The position numbers and the translations under genes were made by a program. A stretch of 64,000 nucleotides of DNA, taken from assembly GCF_023051165.1 (NCBI RefSeq), contig NZ_JALKIG010000008.1:1-64000 (forward strand). Reading direction: 5' to 3'. A model generated the notes under the pieces. That model saw nothing but the letters and a program-made list of their open reading frames with translations. It was not told where the DNA came from and ran no database searches. Source of the stretch: Veillonella sp. KGMB01456 (GTDB lineage: Bacteria; Bacillota; Negativicutes; Veillonellales; Veillonellaceae). Positions 36,615 to 45,570 of this stretch are shown piece by piece (position 1 is the stretch's first letter; each line of letters starts with the position of its first letter).

Positions 36615-37460
36615 ATGGAATACAGAGAGTTATATAATGGTGTAAAAATTCCGATGCTTGGTTACGGTGTTTTTCAGATTCCGGACCATGAAGAAGCTAA
36701 AAAATCCGTGGCAACGGCTTTGAAAAACGGTTACCGTTTGATTGATACGGCTCAGGCCTATTTGAATGAAACGGCTGTTGGCGAAGCGATTAAAGAAAGT
36801 GGCATTCCGCGCGAAGAAATTTTCATTACCACCAAAGTTTGGGTTCAAGATTATTCGTATGAAAAGACTATCAAAGCGGTGGAATTGTCGTTGGAACGTC
36901 TTGGTGTAGAGTATATTGACCTTATGCTCCTACATCAGCCAATCGGTGATTATATTAATGCGTGGAAGGCTCTTGAAAAGTTATATAAAGAGGGCAAATT
37001 GAGAGCTATCGGCATGGCTAATTGCTATCCGCACGTAATTGCTGATCTTTGCATGACATTTGAAATTAAACCGATGATTAACCAAGTGGAATTACATCCG
37101 TTTTTTCAACAACAGCTTAACCTTGATACAATGAAGGAATACGGCGTTATACCGGAAGCTTGGGGACCTTTTAACGAAGGTAAACGTAATTTATTTACCG
37201 ATCCGATTTTGACGGCCATTGGTAAAAAATACAATAAAACAGCGGCACAGGTTGCTTTGCGCTGGAATATTCAACGTGGCGTTATTGTAATTCCTAAATC
37301 AGTTCGGGAAGAACGTATGCAACAAAACATAGATGTCTTTGATTTTGAACTTTCTCAGGAAGATATGGATCAAATCAAGACAATGGATATCGGCCATAGC
37401 GAAATCGTAAATCACTTTGACCCTGAATTTGTGAAGATGTTGCATAATCATAAAGTATGA
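36615..37460 (+). CDS. Aldo/keto reductase, TetR-operon copy 2
   Basis: This encodes 281 residues with Asp44, Tyr49 (LIDTAQAYLNETAVG), Lys74 and His107 in place. The NADPH-binding end shows IPKSVREERMQQNIDVFDF. TAAGGAGAG precedes the ATG, 45 bp after the previous gene, so it is cotranscribed with tetR and copy 1. A palindromic element follows and may terminate the operon. Confidence 0.92.
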   Translation: MEYRELYNGVKIPMLGYGVFQIPDHEEAKKSVATALKNGYRLIDTAQAYLNETAVGEAIKESGIPREEIFITTKVWVQDYSYEKTIKAVELSLERLGVEYIDLMLLHQPIGDYINAWKALEKLYKEGKLRAIGMANCYPHVIADLCMTFEIKPMINQVELHPFFQQQLNLDTMKEYGVIPEAWGPFNEGKRNLFTDPILTAIGKKYNKTAAQVALRWNIQRGVIVIPKSVREERMQQNIDVFDFELSQEDMDQIKTMDIGHSEIVNHFDPEFVKMLHNHKV

Positions 37461-37463
37461 TAG

Positions 37464-37671
37464 TCGGCCGTGAGGTAAAAAGCTATCGCACAGTAATTTT
37501 TCGGTCGCAGTAATACTTTGGGACTTAAAAATCCCCCTACCTATCTACTCCTGGGCTCTTCCAGAGCAAAAGTCGCGAGATAGGTAGGGGGATTTTTGCG
37601 TTATTATCATAAGCATTTACTGCTATGCCGAAAAATTACATCTGCAAAAAGCTTTTTCCAATCACGGCCGG
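37464..37671. repeat. Nested palindromic element with conserved apex (minus orientation)
   Basis: The inner stem AAAAATCCCCCTACCTATC (37527-37545) pairs perfectly with 37579-37597. The apex 37546-37578, read on the minus strand, is TCGCGACTTTTGCTCTGG then AAGAGCCCAGGAGTA. Outer arms CGGCCGTGA, AAAAAGCT and AATTTTTCGG are complemented in order up to 37671. The right inner arm ends in ATTTTT and can act as a terminator of the tetR operon. Confidence 0.88.
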
Positions 37672-37770
37672 CGTATTCATACCTAAGATTTGGGGCAGTG
37701 AGTAGAGAGTAAATATCCTATATTGATCTTCGGATATATAAAACAGAGCCTGCTAGAATAATTCTTTAGA

Positions 37771-37799
37771 TTGACTTTTAATGTCGACATCCCTATAAT
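37771..37799 (+). promoter_or_regulatory. Promoter of the amino acid permease gene with palindrome
   Basis: TTGACT at 37771-37776 and TATAAT at 37794-37799 are 17 bp apart. The spacer contains the perfect palindrome ATGTCGACAT (37781-37790), a possible operator. Confidence 0.7.
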
Positions 37800-37831
37800 A
37801 AGGACAAAGTTTTGATTAGGGAGGACATTAA

Positions 37832-39118
37832 ATGAATGATAAAAAGTGGAATTTACAAACAATCGTTCTGTACGGGATTAACAGTGTTATAGGTAGTGGA
37901 ATTTTTTTGCTACCGGGTTCAGCCTATGATCATTTAGGCCCGGCTAGCCTTTTGGCCTATTTATTTGTGTTTGTTTTGGTTATGTCTATTGCTCTTTGTT
38001 TTGCGGAGTGCGGCAGTATGTTTGAACAGTCCGGTGGACCATATCTTTACGCGAAACAAGCATTTGGGGATTTCTTTGGGTATGAAGTAGGGGTTATGAA
38101 ATGGATTGTTAGTATAATCGCCTGGGCGACTATGGCCGTTGGCTTTTCCACTGCTTTATCAGCATTGATTCCGCAAATTGCCTCTCCTGTATTGCAAAAG
38201 ACTATAGCTATCGGGATAATTCTTACTTTAAGCTTGGTTAATCTTTTAGGGATAAATATTATGGCGTATTTAAATAATATTGCTACTGTAGCGAAACTAA
38301 TTCCTATGGCAATATTTATTTTAGGGGGAATTTGGTATGTAGAGGGAAGCAATTATACTCCATTTATCCCGGCAGATTTGACAATTAACTCTGTGTCCAC
38401 AGCTTTTATTATTGTATTTTTTGCTTTTACAGGTTTTGAAAACTTAGGTGTAGCTGCCGGGGATATGGAGAATCCAAAAAGGAATGTTCCGTTGGCTTTA
38501 ATCATATCCATGTCTTTCGTATCGGTAGTCTATTTTTTCGTTCAGTTTAACTGTGTTGGTATTTTGGGCGCTGATTTAGGCGGAACGAAAACGCCCGTAG
38601 CAGATGCTATGGGGCGTGTTTGGGGGAGTAACGGCTTGTTGCTGGTAACGCTGGGGACCTTAATATCTATAGGCGGGTTGAATATTGCAAGTTCTTTTAA
38701 TACGCCACGATGTGCTCAAGCATTGGCAGAAGGCAGACTGTTACCTAAATTTATGATGAAAAATAATAAATATAATGTGCCTTATATTTCGGTGCTTATT
38801 ACAGGAGGATTGGCCATTTTATTAACCTTGACAGGAAGCTTTGCAGAACTAGCCGCAATTAGTGTTATCAGTCGATTTAGTCAATATATTCCGACTTGTA
38901 TTGCTGTTCCAGTTTTAAGGAAAAAGAGTTTTGGTCATGCAGGTTATAAAGTGCCGTTTGGGCTATTAGTTCCGGCAATTGCAGTAGTTGCTAGTTTATG
39001 GCTCTTAGCTAATGCAGATTTATATAAATTAGTAACCGGCCTTGGTGCGATGGTTCTTGTTGCACCTTTGTATATTCTTATGAAGAAATATAGTTCAGTT
39101 GAAAATAGCCGGCCGTGA
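37832..39118 (+). CDS. APC superfamily amino acid permease
   Basis: This encodes 428 residues with about 12 membrane helices. The opening IVLYGINSVIGSGIFLLPG carries the GSGIF substrate-binding loop of APC transporters. AFTGFENLGVAAGDMENPKR in the middle is the second conserved block. GGAGG precedes the ATG. Substrate specificity is not visible; relatives carry neutral or basic amino acids. Because the hut cluster is nearby, histidine is conceivable, but nothing in the sequence proves it. Confidence 0.88.
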   Translation: MNDKKWNLQTIVLYGINSVIGSGIFLLPGSAYDHLGPASLLAYLFVFVLVMSIALCFAECGSMFEQSGGPYLYAKQAFGDFFGYEVGVMKWIVSIIAWATMAVGFSTALSALIPQIASPVLQKTIAIGIILTLSLVNLLGINIMAYLNNIATVAKLIPMAIFILGGIWYVEGSNYTPFIPADLTINSVSTAFIIVFFAFTGFENLGVAAGDMENPKRNVPLALIISMSFVSVVYFFVQFNCVGILGADLGGTKTPVADAMGRVWGSNGLLLVTLGTLISIGGLNIASSFNTPRCAQALAEGRLLPKFMMKNNKYNVPYISVLITGGLAILLTLTGSFAELAAISVISRFSQYIPTCIAVPVLRKKSFGHAGYKVPFGLLVPAIAVVASLWLLANADLYKLVTGLGAMVLVAPLYILMKKYSSVENSRP

Positions 39119-39244
39119 GAGGAGGGCTTATAAATGAGATTGAATTATGTAAATAATTAATTATGCTAAATAAGCATAATTGAAAAAAGGAATTTGCAAT
39201 TACGATATAGAATTTACTTGTATCAGCAACTTTTGTTGACTTGT

Positions 39245-39272
39245 TAGTTTAGACGTATTAGTTTAGACATAT
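39245..39272. repeat. Two tandem 14-bp repeats upstream of fdhF
   Basis: TAGTTTAGACGTAT is followed at once by TAGTTTAGACATAT, 33 bp before the fdhF start codon. A pair of sites for a regulator is possible. Confidence 0.5.
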
Positions 39273-39304
39273 TAGGGAATTCAAGTGAATTGAGAGGCTA
39301 TACT

Positions 39305-41497
39305 ATGCAAACTACGTATGAAAAAGTTGTTTCGGTTTGTTCGTATTGCGGTTCCGGTTGCCAGATAGAATTTACTGTCGATAAAAAGGCTAACCGCATA
39401 ATTTCTGCAAAAGGCGCTCCGGGTCGTACCAACGAGGGGCGCCTTTGTTTAAAGGGTTTTTACGGTTGGGATTACCTGAATGACCCTCAGCTTTTGACTC
39501 GGCGTATTACGAGTCCGATGATTCGTAAAGGCGGTAAAGGCAGCCCGTTGGAACCGGTGAGTTGGGATGAAGCCATTGCCTATACGGCGGAACGGCTCAA
39601 AGCGATTATTAAAGAATATGGTCCTGATTCCGTTATGGGGGCCGGGTCGGCCCGCGGTCCGGGGAATGAAGCCGGCTATATTACGCAAAAATTTATGCGT
39701 GCCGTAGTGGGCACTAATAATGTGGACCACTGTGCGCGTATTTGCCACGCTGCGTCCGTAGCCGGCTTAAAAGCATCTATCGGGGAAGGAGCCATGTCAG
39801 TCAGTGTGCCTGAAATTGAAGATGCTGAAGTCATTTTTAACATCGGGTATAATGGAGCAACGTCTCATCCGATTGTGGCTCGCCGCATTATTAAAGCGAA
39901 AGCTAAAGGGGCGAAGATTATTTGTGCGGATCCTCAGATTTCGGAAACGGCTCGCATTGCGGATATTCATTTGCAGCAAAAAGGGGGCACCAATTTGTTG
40001 CTCCTCAATGCGTTGGCCTATACGATAATTGATGAGCATCTGACGGATGATGAATTTATCAAGGCTCATGTGAACGGCTATGAAGAGTTTGTGCCGAAGC
40101 TTGCCCAATATGCACCGGAAGCGGTGGCCGCTGAAATCGGCGTCAGTGCTCAGGCTATTCGTGAAGCGGCTCGGCTCTATGCTTCGTCGAAGCATTCTGT
40201 CATCCTTTGGGGCATGGGGATTACTCAGTTCTCTCAAGGCGTTGACAGCGTGGCGGCGTGCTCCAATTTGGCACTTTTGACCGGCAATTACGGTCATTAT
40301 GCGACGGGGGTAGGTCCGGTGCGCGGTCAAAATAACGTACAGGGCACCTGTGATATGGGTATTTTGCCGGATGTCTATCCGGGGTATCAGTCGGTGACGG
40401 ATGATGCGGTACGCGCTAAATTTGAAAAAGCCTGGGGTGTTTCCTTACCGTCCAAACCGGGGATTAAATTGACGCAAGTACCGGATTACGTGCTAGGTGA
40501 ACCGGATCCTAAGAAGCGGATTCATGCCTACTATATTCTCGGTGAAGATCCGGCCCAATCGGACCCTAATTTGGAAGAAATTCGTGAAACCTTAAAACAG
40601 ATAGATTTAGTTATCGTGCAGGATATCTTTATGAACCGCACGTCGGAATATGCGGATGTTCTTTTCCCGGCTACGGCGTGGGGTGAACACGACGCCATTT
40701 ATACCTGCTGTGACCGCGGTTTTCAGCGGGTTCGCAAAGTCATTGAACCGCCTGAAGGGGTAAAACCGGATTAGGAAATCCAAAGCCTCTTAGCTACGGT
40801 TATGGGTTATCCGATGCACTATAACAATACGCAGGAAATCTGGGATGAAATGCGTAAGTTATCTCCTAAATTCACCGGCGCCACTTATGAAAAAATCGAC
40901 GCCTTAGGCGGCGTACAGTGGCCTTGCTATGATGAAAGTATGGATGATAAAGGGACTATGTTCCTCCATGAAGGTGGTCATTTTGCTACCGAAGACGGTC
41001 GTGGGAATTTACTTTTCACCGATTATGAGCCGGTTAAAGAAGAAGTGGATGAAGAATATCCAATGTCCTTCTGTACCGTTCGCGAAGTAGGCCATTACTC
41101 GGCACGCACCATGACGGGCAACTGCCGCATGTTGGCAAAACTGGAAGATGAACCGGGTTGGGTAGCCATGAATCCTAAAGACTGTGAAGAACTTGGTGTG
41201 GCCCAAGGCGATTTGGTTCGTGTTCGTTCACGGCGCGGCAGTCTTATAACCCGTTGCTTGCCGACGGAACGGGTTAAACCGGGTTCGACCTACATGACCT
41301 ATCAGTGGTGGATTGGAGCTTGTAATGAATTGACGAATACGGCGCTTGATCCTAAGAGTAAAACGCCGGAATATAAATATTGTGCCTGCCGTGTTGAAAA
41401 GTTGGACGACCAAGCTGAGGCGGAAGCGTATGTACAGACACAATATGCATTGATTCGGTCCAAAATGGGGATAGAAAAGGCAGGTGCCAACGTATGA
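39305..41497 (+). pseudogene. fdhF: Formate dehydrogenase catalytic subunit (FdhF), interrupted by an amber codon
   Basis: The frame from ATG 39305 (RBS GAGAGG) codes for a molybdenum or tungsten bis-MGD formate dehydrogenase similar to E. coli FdhH. The [4Fe-4S] ligands are in CSYCGSGCQ and GRLCLKGF, and CARICHAASVAGL has Cys where FdhH has selenocysteine. A TAG at 40772-40774 (codon 490 of 731) follows GVKPD; the frame then continues EIQSLLATVMGYPMHYNN to TGA 41497. E. coli has Trp there (DWQII), so TGG to TAG is a single change. The truncated product lacks the C-terminal cofactor-binding domain. Confidence 0.92.
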
Positions 41498-42024
41498 ATC
41501 GATTTGTAAAAGGAAATCCTTTATTTTGTATAGGCTGCCGTACTTGCATGGTAGCCTGTGTAGTGGCTCATCGCGGTAACGGTATTTTCACGACCGATCC
41601 TGAGAGCGAAGATTTTTATCCGCGCATTCATGTGGTAAAAACGAAAACTAAGACAATGACGGTGCAATGTCATCAGTGTGAAAATGCACCGTGCGTCAAA
41701 GTGTGTCCCGTAGGGGCTTTGGAAAAGGGCACTGATAGTATTCTTATGCACGAAGAACGTTGTATTGGCTGTAAACAATGTACTATGGTTTGCCCGTTTG
41801 GCGCCATTCAAATGAAATCCGTAGCCGATGAAGGTACGGTGAGGGTAGTGGCCAATAAATGCGACCTTTGTGCAAATACGGAAGAAGGCGTACCGGCCTG
41901 CGTCAGCCATTGTCCGACTGACGCGTTGACATTTTATGAAATCGACAGTGTGCAGAACGCAGTGGATAAGAAAAATCTCCAAACAGCATTAAATGCATGG
42001 GCTGTAAAGGAGGGACAAGTATGA
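41494..42024 (+). CDS. hydN: HydN/HycB-like polyferredoxin subunit
   Basis: This encodes 176 residues with four [4Fe-4S] cluster motifs: CIGCRTCMVAC, CHQCENAPCVKVCP, CIGCKQCTMVCP and CDLCANTEEGVPACVSHCP. All 16 cluster cysteines appear present. It overlaps the fdhF stop by four bases (ATGA), so it is translated with it and should carry electrons from formate dehydrogenase. The frame is intact. Confidence 0.92.
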   Translation: MNRFVKGNPLFCIGCRTCMVACVVAHRGNGIFTTDPESEDFYPRIHVVKTKTKTMTVQCHQCENAPCVKVCPVGALEKGTDSILMHEERCIGCKQCTMVCPFGAIQMKSVADEGTVRVVANKCDLCANTEEGVPACVSHCPTDALTFYEIDSVQNAVDKKNLQTALNAWAVKEGQV

Positions 42025-42512
42025 ATCAGTTTGTATACTGTGATGTGAATCTTTGTATCGGCTGCGGCATGTGTGAACGACAATGCATCATGTCCCATTA
42101 CGATTTGAAGATGACGGACGTGAAACTTAATGATCCGTTGCAACGCGCTCGTTGCAAGACCTATCGTCAGCCGGAATTGAAAGCGGCGGTTCACTGCAAG
42201 CAATGTGAAAACCCGTCATGCATGGCGGCGTGTCCGGTAGGAGCTATCCATAAACGGGACGACAAGCTGATTTTTATTGACGAAAACAGCTGCATCGGTT
42301 GTCGTGAGTACGTACTGGCTTGTCCGTTCGGAGCCGTCCGCATGGCGCCCGTAGCAGACGGTCGGGTAGTGGCCACTAAATGCGATTTATGCGTTGATAC
42401 GAAGGCGGGCACACCGGCTTGCGTCAAAGGCTGTCCGAAGAAGGCCTTGACCTTGATGAACGATGAAACATTAAAGGCATGGCTTTTATATAAACAGGAG
42501 CATTCGGCGTAA
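42021..42512 (+). CDS. Second HydN-like polyferredoxin with a missing cluster cysteine
   Basis: This encodes 163 residues from ATG 42021, which overlaps the previous stop and has AAGGAGGG upstream. Motifs CIGCGMCERQC, CKQCENPSCMAACP and CDLCVDTKAGTPACVKGCP are normal, but the third reads CIGCREYVLACP, with Tyr (TAC at 42309-42311) where the family has Cys. A single G to A change explains this and should damage one cluster. It is the last gene of the fdhF unit, before a terminator. Confidence 0.9.
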   Translation: MNQFVYCDVNLCIGCGMCERQCIMSHYDLKMTDVKLNDPLQRARCKTYRQPELKAAVHCKQCENPSCMAACPVGAIHKRDDKLIFIDENSCIGCREYVLACPFGAVRMAPVADGRVVATKCDLCVDTKAGTPACVKGCPKKALTLMNDETLKAWLLYKQEHSA

Positions 42513-42586
42513 CTGCATTTTGTTATATTTAGTTGTTGTATTTTTGCTATAAGCTATAATGAGAATTATGTAATAAGGCTAAAAAA

Positions 42587-42640
42587 GGCTCTCTTGTAAA
42601 GTACGCTGTGAGGCGACTATACAAGAGAGCCGTTTAGTTT
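42587..42640 (+). terminator. Terminator of the fdhF operon
   Basis: GGCTCTCTTGTA pairs with TACAAGAGAGCC over a 21-base loop, followed by T-rich sequence. Confidence 0.75.
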
Positions 42641-42669
42641 TTACTGTTAAAAATTTAGTTTTATAGGGG

Positions 42670-42770
42670 TTATAGGACAAAACTTAGTACTGGGAAGCAT
42701 AGAATAATTTAGGGTTATAGGGGATAGAGTTATAGGACAAAATTTGGTACCGGGGAGTATAGAATAATTT
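42670..42770. repeat. 60-bp tandem duplication at the fdhD 3' end
   Basis: TTATAGGACAAAAC at 42670 and TTATAGGACAAAAT at 42730 start two copies of about 41 similar bases (31-36 identical by eye), also sharing CATAGAATAATTT or TATAGAATAATTT. It lies past the original fdhD stop and is read as coding only because of the frameshift. Confidence 0.8.
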
Positions 42771-43517
42771 ATTAGTTCTACAGAAGTCCTTTAATCCGTT
42801 CCGGATGGGTAATACATTTAAAGGAATCGGGGCGCAACACATTACAGAGGGTAATGTTATATTTTGTGCCAATTCGATGCCCAGTTCCGTCGGCATGGCA
42901 CGGGAACAGAAAATCGGCACACCGATACGGTGAACTTTTTTGATGACCGACTGTGGTACACGACCGCTGAAGATTAAAATTTTGTCGGATGAATCAATCT
43001 TTTGGGTGGTTATAATGCCTAAGAGGCGATCCAATACATTGTGACGGCCTACATCTTCCGCATAGGCTACCACCTTACCGTCTTTTACAAGGGCCCCTTC
43101 ATGAACGCCGTGTGACGTATGATGGGCTTTCGTGATGGAATCGAGAAGCCCACCGTAATTGCAGATTTCATCGGCACTGACCGTTAAATTGGCTTTGGCT
43201 GCCGGCGGAATGACCGGGGCCGATTCATTATAATAGGCTGTATTGTGGTTAAGCGTTACATCGATGCGATGGGAATCTGAATCCATGGCGATGTGAGCAA
43301 TATCTTCTAATTGGCTGATATGACCTTCCATGAGGCAATAGCCGATGATTAAATCGCGAAAATCATGCGGTGAGGCAATGAGCGTTGTAATACGCTTGTT
43401 TTCAATAAAAAGCTTATAGGCCACTTCGTCAGAGATAGTAAGCTGTTCTTCGACGGCGCCTTTGCCTTTTTGATAGGAGATACAATTGTGAGAATTAGTG
43501 TCTGATAAAGAATACAT
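42684..43517 (-). pseudogene. fdhD: FdhD sulfurtransferase, frameshifted near the C-terminus
   Basis: FdhD passes sulfur to the molybdenum cofactor of formate dehydrogenase. The N-terminal 200 residues are normal, with VVAYAEDVGRHNVLDRLLG and ILIFSGRVPQSVIKK. After IELAQ the open frame turns into PSVMCCAPIPLNV, which is not family-like. Adding one A to the AAAA run at 42862-42865 restores YNITLCNVLRPDSFKCITHP and a TAG stop at 42778-42780, giving a normal FdhD of about 246 residues. The present frame adds a random tail to 42684. AGGAGG precedes the ATG. Confidence 0.85.
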
Positions 43518-43649
43518 AACAAACCTCCTTGAATGATTCGCACTATGCGGACAATATGCCGGTGAGAATGTACTTGATTCCTATATTATACATGACTTGA
43601 GTATGTTATACAATTTTTATAGGAATTTACTATGTAAAAATAGCATAAC

Positions 43650-43685
43650 AAAAGCCCTAAGTGTGGAGACTCAGGGCTTTTGCCG
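43650..43685 (-). terminator. Terminator of the hutD gene
   Basis: On the minus strand AAAAGCCCT pairs with AGGGCTTTT across a 14-base loop and is followed by T residues. It lies downstream of hutD and upstream of fdhD. Confidence 0.75.
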
Positions 43686-43713
43686 TTTTGTGAAGAAGAT
43701 GAAGTTTGTATAG

Positions 43714-43770
43714 ACTATCCTGAGAGGATATATTGTAAAGTTTGAAGAAACTATCCTAAGAGGATACATT
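43714..43770. repeat. 36-bp tandem duplication at the hutD 3' end
   Basis: ACTATCCTGAGAGGATATATT (43714) and ACTATCCTAAGAGGATACATT (43750) are 36 bp apart, differing at two positions. The second copy contains the hutD stop codon. Confidence 0.75.
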
Positions 43771-44325
43771 AACGAAGAGTAGAGTGACAGCAGGATCCTC
43801 AAGGAATAAAGGAATCGACTCCGTGCAAGCGGACAAGACATAAAGTGTGTCCGGTTGTATTTGGAGGTTACCTATTTGAGCCTTGGCAGAGGGATCAAAA
43901 GGTAAATTTGGAACATAGAGGAAGCTATGTTCGAGAGGATTAAGTTGAGAAGAAGAAGTTAACACAGAGTAGTTAACCTTCATTCCTTGTTGGAACATAA
44001 CATTAAAATCTGTTGCTTTCCCCTTGGAGTAGGTGTGATAAGCACCATCGAAGTAAGCTACTTCGTACGGTTTTAATAGGTATGTTTCTGCTGTTTCTTT
44101 AAAAGATAGGTATAACTGATTGTTTAGCGGAGTAATTAGACGTTGATAGCCCGGAAGCAAAGTAAATTCAGACGATTCAACATCAACTGTAGCGGAACTT
44201 ATCCGAATGGCAAAATCTCTCTGGCTATAAGAGCTTTGCGGAGGATAAATATAAAACTCAGTTGTGGAACCACCGGACCAATTCGAGGTGGTGGCGTCTT
44301 TACGACTAATCGCTGTAATTTCCAT
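43756..44325 (-). CDS. hutD: HutD/Ves family protein
   Basis: This encodes 189 residues of a cupin-like fold. SNWSGGSTTEFYIYPP at the start, FAIRISSATVDVESSEFTLLPGYQRLI next, and LKPYEVAYFDG are HutD/Ves signatures. HutD is a conserved partner of histidine catabolism, proposed to bind a pathway intermediate such as N-formyl-glutamate and buffer flux; its exact role is unsettled. It is divergent from ftcD, so the shared 216-bp region probably controls both. It ends with TAG and has GGAGG upstream. Confidence 0.85.
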   Translation of the reverse strand: MEITAISRKDATTSNWSGGSTTEFYIYPPQSSYSQRDFAIRISSATVDVESSEFTLLPGYQRLITPLNNQLYLSFKETAETYLLKPYEVAYFDGAYHTYSKGKATDFNVMFQQGMKVNYSVLTSSSQLNPLEHSFLYVPNLPFDPSAKAQIGNLQIQPDTLYVLSACTESIPLFLEDPAVTLLFVNVSS

Positions 44326-44406
44326 AGCGCCTCCTAAGCGTTCTCATCTATTCGCTACATACAATATAAGTCAGTTACGTCTAAAAACTGTCAAAAATCA
44401 AAACTT

Positions 44407-44423
44407 TTTTCAAAATTTGAAAA
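44407..44423. promoter_or_regulatory. Inverted repeat between hutD and ftcD
   Basis: TTTTCAAAATTTGAAAA has perfect 8-bp arms around one base. Its place in the divergent hut control region makes it a candidate operator. Confidence 0.45.
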
Positions 44424-44541
44424 TTAGATGTTTTTTTGGTTATTCTTGATGTATATTAGACGTATAAATTTAACATTCCTAATATATGTACGGGAAATAT
44501 ATGTGAGGAATAAGTTGTATTTTTTGAATGGAGGCAATCAT

Positions 44542-45435
44542 ATGGCTAAGTTAGTAGAATTCGTTCCAAATTTTAGTGAAGGTCGCGATAAGGCAAAAGT
44601 TGAAAAAATCGTTGATGAAGCACGTAAAATTAAAGACTTGAAGATTCTTGATTATTCCAGTGATGCCGATCACAATCGCTCCGTAGTTACCTTAATCGGT
44701 TCCCCTGAAGCGGTAACCGAAGCAGCCATCAATATGGCTAAAGTAGCGATTGAACTCATCGACATGCGTACTCATGAAGGGGCTCATCCGCGTTTTGGAG
44801 CCGTTGACGTTGTTCCGTTTACACCGATTTCCGAAGTAACCATGGAAGAATGTGTTGAAATTGCTAATAAAGTAGGTAAAGCCTATGGTGAAATGGGGAT
44901 TCCGGTTTATCTTTATGAAGATGCCTGCACTAAAGAAGATCGCCGTAACTTAGCCTCTGTTCGTAAAGGGCAATATGAAGGCTTCTTCGACAAAATTAAA
45001 GACCCTAACTGGGTACCTGACTATGGACCTGCCGAAATGAATGAAAAATCCGGTTGCTCCGCTGTTGGCGCTCGCGTATCTTTGGTAGCCTTTAATGTAA
45101 ACTTAAATACCAGCGACCTTGCCGTAGCTGATGCTATTGCCAAGAAAATTCGTCATATCGGCGGCGGTTTACGCTATGTCAAAGCTATGGGCGTAATGCT
45201 GGAAGAACGCAATCAGGTACAAGTTTCCATGAACCTTGTTAACTACCATAAATCCTCCGTATATCAAGCTTTTGAAATGATTAAAATGGAAGCCAAACGT
45301 TATGGCGTATCTGTCGTAGGCAGCGAAATCATTGGTACCGTACCGATGGCAGCTTTAATGATGGCCGCTGAATATTATTTACAAGTTGAAAACTTTGACA
45401 TGAACCAAATTTTAGAAAAACAATTGTTAGACTAA
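44542..45435 (+). CDS. ftcD: Glutamate formimidoyltransferase
   Basis: This encodes 297 residues from ATG 44542 (MAKLVEFVPNFSEGRD), with GGAGG upstream; an earlier in-frame start at 44428 has no such support. It moves the formimino group from formiminoglutamate to tetrahydrofolate, releasing glutamate. HEGAHPRFGAVDVVPF holds the folate-site region. It is the single-domain form; the cyclodeaminase half found fused in animals is the separate fchA gene downstream. Order ftcD-fhs-fchA indicates a folate-linked end of histidine degradation. Confidence 0.95.
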   Translation: MAKLVEFVPNFSEGRDKAKVEKIVDEARKIKDLKILDYSSDADHNRSVVTLIGSPEAVTEAAINMAKVAIELIDMRTHEGAHPRFGAVDVVPFTPISEVTMEECVEIANKVGKAYGEMGIPVYLYEDACTKEDRRNLASVRKGQYEGFFDKIKDPNWVPDYGPAEMNEKSGCSAVGARVSLVAFNVNLNTSDLAVADAIAKKIRHIGGGLRYVKAMGVMLEERNQVQVSMNLVNYHKSSVYQAFEMIKMEAKRYGVSVVGSEIIGTVPMAALMMAAEYYLQVENFDMNQILEKQLLD

Positions 45436-45570
45436 TATAGCTTCCATGATTTACAACGATTAAATTGCGTATCGCTGTGCAATGAGAGTTGAAAAAAGTC
45501 CATATTTAGTGTAAATTAAAGGGTATAAAGTTATTTATCAAAGATTAACAGCCCTACAGGAGGTGCATTT

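Noticed and set aside
39797-40330. 177-codon frame antisense to fdhF
   Set aside because: A shadow of the coding strand with no family likeness.
22557-40774. Genome-wide reassignment of TAG
   Set aside because: TAG is the natural end of about ten other genes here, such as those at 10462, 14575, 57997 and 58454.
39305-41497. Selenocysteine (UGA) in formate dehydrogenase
   Set aside because: The active-site position is Cys (CARICHAA), and the in-frame stop is TAG at a Trp site, not UGA.
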